NCBI GenBank assembly: GCA_900767375.1
Contig: CAAFYX010000059.1
Coordinates: 1-6,048 of the forward strand
Direction of reading: 5' to 3'
From: Rikenellaceae bacterium
Lineage (GTDB): Bacteria; Bacteroidota; Bacteroidia; Bacteroidales; UBA932
DNA: 6,048 nt
The position numbers were made by a program, and so were the translations under genes. Position 1 is the stretch's first letter. The number at the start of each line of letters is the position of its first letter. This document shows, piece after piece, positions 1 to 5,252 of this stretch. The notes beneath the pieces were generated by a model that saw only the letters and a list, made by a program, of their open reading frames with translations, searched no databases and was not told the DNA's origin.

Positions 1-245
1 ACAAGGCACAGCGCAAGGCTGCCTACAACGGCATCTTCAGCGACCCGCGCCAGTTCAACAAGGACTTCAGCGTCCTGTTCATCGCCAACGGTTCCGTAGA
101 GGGCGACATGCTCCGCAATATGTCCAAAACCCTGAAGAAGGACGGTATCAGGAACACCTTCTACCAGTCCGAAGGCACCGCCCACGAGTGGCTCACATGG
201 CGCCGCTCCCTCTACAACTACGCCCAGCTCCTCTTCAAAAAATAG
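1..245 (+). CDS. Secreted CE1-type esterase, C-terminal fragment (5' end outside window)
   Basis: This is the last 80 codons of a gene that begins left of the window; the frame is open from base 3 to the TAG at 243-245. The visible part is the end of an alpha/beta-hydrolase esterase of the carbohydrate esterase 1 / esterase D type. It holds the strand and loop that carry the catalytic acid (LFIANGSVEGDM) and the segment with the catalytic histidine (GTAHEWLTWRRSLY, His codon at 183-185). The nucleophile serine is off the left edge. It aligns end to end with the tail of the next gene, and 31 of 34 bases match between 182-215 and 1289-1322, so the two are tandem paralogues. Family members deacylate acetylated or feruloylated xylan and related glycans. 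The substrate here cannot be read from the fragment. It is probably co-transcribed with the next gene, 6 bases downstream. Confidence 0.85.
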   Translation, partial: KAQRKAAYNGIFSDPRQFNKDFSVLFIANGSVEGDMLRNMSKTLKKDGIRNTFYQSEGTAHEWLTWRRSLYNYAQLLFKK

Positions 246-251
246 AACAAC

Positions 252-1349
252 ATGAAAAACACTATACTTACGACCATGGCCGCGCTGCTCGTATGCGCCG
301 CCGCCAGCGCCCAGACCAGCGCCACCACAAACATTATCGGCAAGGAATACCCGAAGATCAATCCTGACCGCAGTGTCATATTCAAGATCGATGCGCCACA
401 GGCCGAATTCGTAGCTGTAAACCTCGGCGGCCTGCATCAGGCGGCAAAGAACGCCGAAGGCCTCTGGGAGGTCACCACTCCCCCGCAGGCTCCCGGATTC
501 CACTATTACTCCCTGGTCATCGACGGGGTAAGGGTTTCGGATCCTTCCAGCCAGCAGTTCTTCGGAAGCAACGTGATGTCCAGCGGCATCGAGATTCCGG
601 AAGTCTGCGTCGACTACTATCTGGACAAGGACGTCCCTCACGGGGAGGTCCGCATGCAGCGCTACTGGTCAGAGCTTACCGGAGAATGGAGGGTGTGCAA
701 CGTATATGTCCCTGCAGAATATGAGCTCAAGCCGGAGGCCAGATATCCTGTCCTCTACCTCCTCCACGGTGCAGGAGAGGACGAGACAGGCTGGCCGACC
801 CAGGGCCTGATGTACAACATCATGGACAATCTCATCGACGAGGGTTCCGCCGTTCCTATGATCGTGGTGATGGACCACGGCGTGGCCAATATCCCGGGCA
901 TCCAGCTTTCCAGCATGTTCGATTTCACAGCTTATGAGAAAGTGGTCATCGAGGAGCTCATCCCTATGATCGACAGCAAGTACCGCACACTGGCGGACAG
1001 GGAGCACAGAGGTATCACAGGTCTGTCGCTGGGCGGATTCCAGAGCTGGACCATCGCCATGAACCACCGCGACCAGTTCTCCTGGCTCGGCGGTTTCAGC
1101 GGCTCCGGAAAGGGTCCGGGCACAACCGCCGACCTTTATGACGCATCCCTTAACGATGACTTCCACCTGATGTTCATCAGCACAGGCACCAAGGAATCCC
1201 CTCAGATGTACGCCACGGTGAAGAACTTCCACGACATCCTCACTGCAGCCGGCGTGAAACACGTCTTCTATCAGTCTGCAGGCACGGACCACGAGTGGCT
1301 TACATGGCGCCGTTCGCTCTACAGAATGGTCCCTATGCTCTTCAAATAG
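252..1349 (+). CDS. Secreted CE1-family esterase with N-terminal CBM48/E-set domain (feruloyl or acetyl-xylan esterase-like)
   Basis: This 365-residue protein is complete. Residues 1-20 form a signal peptide (MKN start, hydrophobic core, AASA before Gln21), and no good lipobox is seen, so export to the periplasm or outside is likely. Residues about 28-115 look like the immunoglobulin-like E-set/CBM48 domain that precedes many Bacteroidota esterases (FKIDAPQAEFVAV, then LWEVTTPPQAPGFHYYSLVIDG). The alpha/beta-hydrolase domain spans about 130-365. It shows the oxyanion region LLHGAGEDETGW (170-181), the nucleophile elbow GLSLGG with Ser259, and the catalytic histidine His347 in GTDHEWLTWRR. The expected acid position reads GTKES, giving Glu315 rather than the usual Asp. 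The family hydrolyses ester-linked ferulate or acetate on xylan, and sometimes other acyl esters; exact specificity is not readable. ATG 252 is chosen because the signal peptide begins there, 6 bases after the upstream paralogue's stop. The Shine-Dalgarno site is weak, as usual in this phylum. Confidence 0.88.
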   Translation: MKNTILTTMAALLVCAAASAQTSATTNIIGKEYPKINPDRSVIFKIDAPQAEFVAVNLGGLHQAAKNAEGLWEVTTPPQAPGFHYYSLVIDGVRVSDPSSQQFFGSNVMSSGIEIPEVCVDYYLDKDVPHGEVRMQRYWSELTGEWRVCNVYVPAEYELKPEARYPVLYLLHGAGEDETGWPTQGLMYNIMDNLIDEGSAVPMIVVMDHGVANIPGIQLSSMFDFTAYEKVVIEELIPMIDSKYRTLADREHRGITGLSLGGFQSWTIAMNHRDQFSWLGGFSGSGKGPGTTADLYDASLNDDFHLMFISTGTKESPQMYATVKNFHDILTAAGVKHVFYQSAGTDHEWLTWRRSLYRMVPMLFK

Positions 1350-1381
1350 CAGCCGCCTGAAATAAATCGGTATTTTACACT

Positions 1382-1744
1382 ATGAGAAAGAAAGCACCGA
1401 CATTATCAGAACTCCAGAAATATGAGTCAGAGTACTCCGAGCCCAAATTCTGGGACAAGGTAGGAAAGGTTGCCAAAAAGGCCGGTGAGAAGGTGATCCA
1501 TCTGGCTCTGGTCCTGCATTACACCCTGACGTCACCGGATGTCTCCATGCAAAACAAAGCCCTGATAATAGGAGCATTAGGTTATTTCATCCTTCCTGTC
1601 GACCTGATTCCCGACTTTATCCCTTTACTGGGTTTCACGGATGATTTATCTGCCCTGGTTCTTGCTTATCAGGCAGTGAAGACCAGCGTCACCCCGGAAA
1701 TAACCGCCCAGGCCGACGCCAAGCTCAAGTCCTGGTTCGCATAG
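1382..1744 (+). CDS. DUF1232 (YkvA-like) small membrane protein
   Basis: The 120-residue product has a charged, lysine-rich N-terminus (about 1-38), a hydrophobic helix at about 38-48, and the DUF1232 core at about 58-92. The core contains the family's hallmark run of a hydrophobic hairpin ending in LPVDLIPDFIPLLGFTDD (71-88). The conserved Pro-Asp pairs and the acidic pair after GF are as expected for this family. DUF1232 proteins are short and predicted to be membrane-associated. Their biochemical role is not established, so none is assigned. The gene starts 32 bases after the esterase stop, with no clear TAnnTTTG promoter in the gap, so read-through from the esterase unit is possible. Its 3' neighbour has its own strong promoter, so the two are probably separate units. 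The start ATG 1382 is the first in frame and gives the family's normal length. Confidence 0.85.
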   Translation: MRKKAPTLSELQKYESEYSEPKFWDKVGKVAKKAGEKVIHLALVLHYTLTSPDVSMQNKALIIGALGYFILPVDLIPDFIPLLGFTDDLSALVLAYQAVKTSVTPEITAQADAKLKSWFA

Positions 1745-1792
1745 TGGCATCGGCCATGCTGAATTTCCAAGTGAAATCCACGCCATGCCCCA

Positions 1793-1835
1793 AATTGACA
1801 TAAATATCAAAAAGCGTTTGATGTTTATATCAATT
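1793..1835. promoter_or_regulatory. Paired palindromic operator (large inverted repeat) at the toxin-antitoxin promoter
   Basis: Two 19-base arms, 1793-1811 and 1817-1835, are inverted copies matching at 17 of 19 positions, separated by AAGCG. Each arm is itself an imperfect palindrome of the form TTGA-N8-TCAA: TTGACATAAATATCAA at 1795-1810 and TTGATGTTTATATCAA at 1818-1833. The two agree at 12 of 16 positions and start 23 bases apart. The right palindrome covers the -33 TTTG (1817-1820) and most of the spacer of the antitoxin promoter, so a bound protein would block RNA polymerase. I infer this is the autoregulatory operator of the antitoxin or antitoxin-toxin complex. As RNA read from the upstream gene it could also fold, but it is A+T-rich and lacks a clean U-tract. 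Confidence 0.8.
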
Positions 1836-1847
1836 ATTCTATCTTTG
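1817..1847 (+). promoter_or_regulatory. Bacteroidota-type promoter of the toxin-antitoxin operon
   Basis: A TTTG -33 element (1817-1820) is followed after 19 bases by TATCTTTG (1840-1847), a perfect match to the TAnnTTTG -7 consensus recognised by the Bacteroidota primary sigma factor. Transcription should begin about 4-6 bases further on, near 1851-1853. That leaves only about 5-7 bases before the ATG at 1858, so the message is nearly leaderless. The -33 element lies inside the right half of the inverted repeat. Confidence 0.85.
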
Positions 1848-1857
1848 CGAAAAAGAA

Positions 1858-2394
1858 ATGGCAATGGATGATTCCGGAAGAAAACGGCGGGCGAAGGCCG
1901 CCGAACAGATAAAGGATGCAATGGCAGTAGCCGGGCTTTCACGCAAGATGCTGGCAGACAGACTTGGAAAGTCTCCTGCAGAGGTCACACGCTGGCTGAA
2001 AGGAAATCACAATTTCACTCTGGACCTGCTCGAAGATATCTCCTGCGCTTTAGGAAAGGAAATAACCGGCGTTTCTGACATAAGGACTGGAGATTTGGTG
2101 ACAGGTTATCCGGCAGGGGCGCATCTGGCGGACGGTCCGGAATACCTCCGGGATCCGGAATTCCATTATTGTATCCCCGTATTGTCATTGCCCCCGGCTT
2201 CATTCAGGAATATTCAAAGGCTTGCGGATAAGGCCGGGCTTACTCTGCGCAAATATGCAGAAAAGGTTCTGTATGAAGAATCGAAGAAAGGAGAGCCGGA
2301 TGCCGAAGATTTCTGTGGCATACTGAACGATGATTTTCCTTCCGCAGAAGAGTTGAGAAGTATGAGGACAAGCAGCGGAATAGTAGAATTATGA
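1858..2394 (+). CDS. Antitoxin with XRE-type HTH and a RHH-like second domain
   Basis: This 178-residue protein is the first gene of a two-gene toxin-antitoxin operon; its stop overlaps the toxin start as ATGA. Residues about 14-70 form a Cro/C1-type helix-turn-helix: AMAVAGLSRKMLADRLGKS leads into AEVTRWLKGNHNF and LDLLEDISCALG. Residues about 105-140 have the shape of a ribbon-helix-helix domain: a short strand (IPVLSLPP), a helix (FRNIQRLADKAG), a turn, and a second helix (TLRKYAEKVLYEE). The acidic tail 145-178 contains SAEELRSMR and is a likely toxin-neutralising segment. The second-domain and tail assignments are inference from residue pattern. ATG 1858 gives a full first helix; ATG 1864 is a close alternative and ATG 1921 would cut the HTH. 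It probably represses its own promoter through the inverted repeat upstream. G+C is lower than in the flanking genes, which suggests acquisition by transfer. Confidence 0.82.
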   Translation: MAMDDSGRKRRAKAAEQIKDAMAVAGLSRKMLADRLGKSPAEVTRWLKGNHNFTLDLLEDISCALGKEITGVSDIRTGDLVTGYPAGAHLADGPEYLRDPEFHYCIPVLSLPPASFRNIQRLADKAGLTLRKYAEKVLYEESKKGEPDAEDFCGILNDDFPSAEELRSMRTSSGIVEL

Positions 2395-2795
2395 GATACC
2401 TTCTTGACACAGATATCTGCATCTTCCTGATGCGCGGGCAGCATGGAATAGCGGAACGGATGAACGAAGCCGGTTTTTCTAACTGTGCCATTTCAGAAAT
2501 AACCATGGCGGAGCTGCTTACAGGAATACAATATGCAAGATTGAAAAACAATGGATTTCAGGACGACCGGATACGGACATTCCTGAGTACCATCAATGTC
2601 ATCCCTGTATCATATGCCATAGACAAGTTTGCGGAAGAAAAGGCACACCTCGTCAGAGAGGGCAGGCGCATAGAGGATTTCGATCTGCTGATCGGATGTA
2701 CCGCAGTTGCCTGCAGTATGGTCATGGTCACTAACAACGTCTCACATTTTGAGCGCATAAGCTCCATCGTCATCGAAAACTGGGCGGCCCTCTGA
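2391..2795 (+). CDS. vapC: PIN-domain ribonuclease toxin, VapC family
   Basis: The 134-residue protein is a full-length single PIN domain. The Mg-binding acids of the family are visible: Asp6 in LLDTD (with Asp8 next to it), Glu41 in TMAELLTG, and Asp98 in EDFDLLIGCTA. The final block reads MVTNNVSHFERI (112-123), with Asn115/Asn116 and His119 where many relatives have a fourth Asp. The sequence resembles, along its length, the enterobacterial VapC/MvpT toxin that cuts initiator tRNA(fMet) in the anticodon loop: the LDT.xCIF start, the VTNN..xFERI..I.IE.W end and the overall size agree. This suggests the same kind of target but does not prove it. The start ATG 2391 overlaps the antitoxin stop, so translation is coupled, the usual arrangement with the antitoxin first. 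Its activity should be held in check by the upstream protein. Confidence 0.9.
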   Translation: MRYLLDTDICIFLMRGQHGIAERMNEAGFSNCAISEITMAELLTGIQYARLKNNGFQDDRIRTFLSTINVIPVSYAIDKFAEEKAHLVREGRRIEDFDLLIGCTAVACSMVMVTNNVSHFERISSIVIENWAAL

Positions 2796-2883
2796 TGGCA
2801 TCCAGTGCCGTGCAGAGCTTCCGCATAGGAGAAGGACTTTTTCTCTTCTACAAATAGAAGGACTGTTCCAGGGAAGGGGACAC

Positions 2884-2912
2884 AAAAAAGCCCTGCAGAA
2901 TTTGCAGGGCTT
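2884..2912 (-). terminator. Intrinsic terminator of the tRNA-Asp transcript
   Basis: A perfect 10-base-pair stem, AAGCCCTGCA at 2888-2897 against TGCAGGGCTT at 2903-2912, closes a 5-base loop. On the minus strand it ends in a run of six T (complement of A at 2884-2889, partly in the stem). It begins 4 bases after the tRNA 3' end. On the plus strand the bases after the stem are only CTTGC, so it should work mainly in the minus direction. Confidence 0.88.
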
Positions 2913-2916
2913 CTTG

Positions 2917-2990
2917 CGGTGCGGACGAGATTCGAACTCGCGACCTTCGGCGTGACAGGCCGACATTCTAACCAACTGAACTACCGCACC
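2917..2990 (-). tRNA. tRNA-Asp (anticodon GTC)
   Basis: The minus strand folds into a complete cloverleaf of 74 bases. The acceptor stem pairs GGTGCGG (from 2990) with CCGCACC. The D arm is GTTC/GAAT with loop AGTTGGTTA. The anticodon stem is TCGGC/GCCGA around CTGTCAC, with GTC at 2956-2954. The variable loop has five bases, and the T arm is GCGAG/CTCGT around TTCGAAT. The base at 2917 gives G73, the expected identity base for aspartate tRNA. CCA is not encoded (CAAG follows), so a CCA-adding enzyme is needed. It stands alone with its own promoter and terminator. Confidence 0.97.
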
Positions 2991-3022
2991 AGTAGCGTTG
3001 TGACTTTCGTCGTAAGCGGATG

Positions 3023-3053
3023 CAAATATACGCAGTTTTTTGAAACCTGCAAA
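3023..3053 (-). promoter_or_regulatory. Bacteroidota-type promoter of tRNA-Asp
   Basis: Read on the minus strand, TTTG (complement of CAAA at 3050-3053) is followed after exactly 19 bases by TATATTTG (complement of CAAATATA at 3023-3030). This matches the TTTG/TAnnTTTG consensus in full. The start site would be near 3017-3019, giving a short leader of about 27 bases before the tRNA 5' end at 2990. Confidence 0.82.
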
Positions 3054-3067
3054 TTATTTCTTCAGTT

Positions 3068-3100
3068 TTTTCATATTCCACACAAAAATTGGTACATTTG
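3068..3100 (+). promoter_or_regulatory. Probable promoter of pgi
   Basis: TACATTTG at 3093-3100 fits the TAnnTTTG -7 consensus. The -33 region is a T-run (3066-3071) rather than an exact TTTG; TTTT at 3068-3071 lies 21 bases upstream. Transcription from here would start near 3105 and leave an untranslated leader of about 80 bases before ATG 3185. The leader's last 40 bases are A-rich and unstructured, as is usual for well-translated genes of this phylum. Confidence 0.65.
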
Positions 3101-3184
3101 TAATCCGGCCCAGAAAGCATCCCAGACGGTGCCGTAAGCTGGAAAAACCACGGAATACAAACAAACACAAAGAGATACACAATT

Positions 3185-4525
3185 ATGGTAAACATTGACC
3201 TCAAAGGATGCAGTTCCTTCGTAAAAGAAGAAGAATACAAAGAATATCTTAACAAGGCCCTCGACGCCTTCGATGTCCTCGAAAGTGAGAAAGGAGCAGG
3301 CAACGACTTCCTCGGATGGAAGACCCTCCCTACCGACACCCCTGAAGAGATGATCCAGGACTGCGAAGCCATCAAGGCCGACTGGGCCGCGAAGGGCATC
3401 GACCTCGTCGTCACCATCGGCATCGGCGGCTCCTACCTCGGAGCCCGCTGCGCCATCGAGGCCCTCTCCCACAACTTCGCAAAGCAGCTCAAGAGCAAGG
3501 GAGACGCCCCTGAGGTAGTCTTCGCCGGCAACAACCTCTCCGAGGAATACGTCAGCGAGCTCATGGACCTCGTCGCCGAAAGGAACACCGCCTGCGTGGT
3601 CATCTCCAAGTCCGGCACCACCACAGAGCCTGCAGTGGCCTTCAGGATCGTAAAGAAATACCTCGAGGACACCTACGGACGCAAGGAAGCCGCGGAGCGC
3701 ATCGTCGCCATCACCGACGCGAAGAAAGGCGCCCTCAAGACCCTCTCCACCCAGGAAGGCTACCGCACCTTCATCGTCCCTGACAATGTCGGCGGCCGCT
3801 TCTCCGTCCTCACCCCGGTCGGACTCCTGCCGATCGTCCTCGCCGGCTTCGACGTCCGCGAAATGCTCAAGGGCGCAGCAGAGGCCCAGAAAACCCTCGC
3901 TGTCAAGTCCGAGGACAATGCCGCCGTCCAGTACGCCGCAATGCGCAACCTCCTCCATACCAAGTACGGAAAGGCCGTCGAAATCCTTGTCACCTACAAC
4001 CCTAAGTTCACCTACCTCGCAGAATGGTGGAAGCAGCTCTACGGCGAGTCCGAGGGCAAGGACTTCAAGGGCATCTTCCCTGCCTCCGTCACAAACACCG
4101 CCGACCTCCACTCCATGGGACAGTTCATCCAGGAAGGCTCACGCGTGATGTTCGAAACTGTAGTCAGCGTAAAGAACAGCAACCGCTCCGTCGTCATCGG
4201 AAGCGACCCTCAGAACCTCGACTGCCTGAACTACCTCGCAGGCCAGCACGTGGAGCACTGCAATGCAATGGCCCAGCTCGGCACCAAGCTCGCCCATATC
4301 GACGGCGGAGTGCCTCAGATGGAGGTTTCAGTGGAAAGGATCAATGAGTTCAATCTCGGAAGCATCTTCTACTTCTTCGAGTTCGCCTGCGGCATAAGCG
4401 CATACACCCTCGGCATCAACCCGTTCAACCAGCCGGGCGTGGAGGCATACAAGAAGAACATGTTCGCCCTCCTCAGGAAGCCTGGCTACGAGGAGCAGAC
4501 AGAGGCTATCCTCAAGCGAATTTAA
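3185..4525 (+). CDS. pgi: Glucose-6-phosphate isomerase
   Basis: This cytoplasmic enzyme interconverts glucose 6-phosphate and fructose 6-phosphate in glycolysis and gluconeogenesis. At 446 residues it belongs to the short bacterial form seen in Bacillota and Bacteroidota, not the roughly 550-residue enterobacterial form. Two SIS-type sugar-phosphate domains are visible: the GIGGSYLG loop at 79-86 and the phosphate-binding SKSGTTTE at 141-148. PGI signature 1 is NVGGRFSVLTPVG (201-213, with Arg205) and signature 2 is LGINPFNQPGVEAYK (409-423). By family comparison the catalytic residues are Glu288 in YGESEGKD, His309 in DLHSMGQ and Lys423. Nothing is missing. Codons end overwhelmingly in C, a bias typical of highly expressed genes; this also leaves long chance frames open on the opposite strand. 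It has its own promoter, is divergent from tRNA-Asp, and its end overlaps the convergent response-regulator gene by 14 bases. Confidence 0.97.
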   Translation: MVNIDLKGCSSFVKEEEYKEYLNKALDAFDVLESEKGAGNDFLGWKTLPTDTPEEMIQDCEAIKADWAAKGIDLVVTIGIGGSYLGARCAIEALSHNFAKQLKSKGDAPEVVFAGNNLSEEYVSELMDLVAERNTACVVISKSGTTTEPAVAFRIVKKYLEDTYGRKEAAERIVAITDAKKGALKTLSTQEGYRTFIVPDNVGGRFSVLTPVGLLPIVLAGFDVREMLKGAAEAQKTLAVKSEDNAAVQYAAMRNLLHTKYGKAVEILVTYNPKFTYLAEWWKQLYGESEGKDFKGIFPASVTNTADLHSMGQFIQEGSRVMFETVVSVKNSNRSVVIGSDPQNLDCLNYLAGQHVEHCNAMAQLGTKLAHIDGGVPQMEVSVERINEFNLGSIFYFFEFACGISAYTLGINPFNQPGVEAYKKNMFALLRKPGYEEQTEAILKRI

Positions 4526-5252
4526 TACAGTCGGCCAAAGCGTCCCTGTACGCTTCCGAAACATGGATCAAAGTCCTCCCGATCATGATATCAGATCCAG
4601 GGAGGACTGATTCTATTTTGTTCACGGCCACAATGTATGACCTGTGGACACGCATGAATGCCGGCGACGGAAGCATGTCCTCCACGGCCTTCATAGTCAG
4701 ATGGGCCACCAGAGGACGGTCCTTGGAGACCAGGTGGAAACGGACATAGTCCTTCATGCCCTCGACGTACATGATATCGTCGAGAAGCACCTTCTGGAAC
4801 ACCTTCTCAGTCTTTATGAAAATGGAATCCTGAGCCTGCGGCGCGGCGGGCTGCGGCGCAGCTGAAGCGGCCGCAGCCGCCGCGTCCTTCATCGCGAACC
4901 AGGTCTTGCCCTTGTCCACCGCCTCCAGGAATTTCTGGTATCTGACAGGCTTGAGAAGGAAGTCAAGCGCACTGACCTCGTAGCTGTCCAGCGCATACTG
5001 CTTGAAGGCTGTCGTGAAGATGACGCGTGTATCCGAAGGGATCATCCCCGCCAGGTCCAGGCCGCTCAGATCCGGCATCTGGATATCCAGGAACACCAGA
5101 TCCGGAACCAGTTCCTTGATCTGGGAAAGGGCAAGCACCGGGTCGGTGAAGGACGCCGCGAGCACGACTCCCGGCGTCTTCCCGATGAGGCTCTCCATCA
5201 TCTTGACGGCCAGAGGCTCATCATCCACTACTATGCAGCGCAGATCCCTCAT
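4512..5252 (-). CDS. LytTR-family response regulator
   Basis: The 246-residue protein (numbered from ATG 5252) has a receiver domain at about 4-118 and a LytTR DNA-binding domain at about 142-245. Receiver residues are all present: Asp10-Asp11, the phosphoacceptor Asp56 in LVFLDIQMPD, Thr80/Thr81 in FTTAF, and Lys101 in LLKPV. The output domain shows the family's IMYVEGMKDYVRFH and MRVHRSYIVAVNKIE segments. A linker of Ala, Pro and Gln (about 123-141) joins them. It should be phosphorylated by the adjacent LytS-type kinase and bind promoter DNA; its targets are not visible. A GTG at 5255 is an alternative start (247 residues, GTGA overlap). ATG 5252 is preferred because it makes the TGATG stop-start overlap and uses the commoner codon. 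The 3' end overlaps pgi in the opposite direction by 14 bases, with no intrinsic terminator seen between them. Confidence 0.93.
   Translation of the reverse strand: MRDLRCIVVDDEPLAVKMMESLIGKTPGVVLAASFTDPVLALSQIKELVPDLVFLDIQMPDLSGLDLAGMIPSDTRVIFTTAFKQYALDSYEVSALDFLLKPVRYQKFLEAVDKGKTWFAMKDAAAAAASAAPQPAAPQAQDSIFIKTEKVFQKVLLDDIMYVEGMKDYVRFHLVSKDRPLVAHLTMKAVEDMLPSPAFMRVHRSYIVAVNKIESVLPGSDIMIGRTLIHVSEAYRDALADCIKFA

Noticed and set aside
669..1292. A 207-codon open frame on the minus strand opposite the esterase gene
   Set aside because: It is a shadow of the esterase, whose signal peptide, nucleophile elbow and catalytic histidine are clear. The antisense product has no recognisable features.
1745..1790. 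Possible terminator downstream of the DUF1232 gene built on GGCAT/ATGCC segments
   Set aside because: The complementary segments are 4-5 bases long, the possible pairings conflict, and no T-run follows.
2845..2860. Small hairpin CTTCTA-CAAA-TAGAAG after the toxin gene, as a terminator
   Set aside because: The stem is only 6 base pairs and A+T-rich, and there is no T-run after it on either strand. A nearby GAAGGACT direct repeat (2831-2838 and 2857-2864) is short and has no supporting context.
2917..2990. tRNA-Asp as an integration (att) site for a mobile element
   Set aside because: No integrase gene and no second copy of the tRNA 3' end are visible in the window, so there is nothing to support an attachment site.
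2919..3137. A 72-codon plus-strand open frame over the tRNA-Asp region
   Set aside because: It covers the tRNA and both promoters. The first residues are simply the antisense of the tRNA T arm.
3071..4111. A 346-codon open frame on the minus strand opposite pgi
   Set aside because: It lies antisense to an unmistakable pgi. The C-ending codon bias of pgi removes stops from the opposite strand, and the translation is low-complexity (Asp, Gly, Glu, Val, Leu) with no recognisable domain.
4853..4890. G+C-rich repetitive stretch in the response regulator gene as a possible repeat element
   Set aside because: It encodes the Ala/Pro/Gln linker between the receiver and LytTR domains. Repetition of alanine codons explains it.
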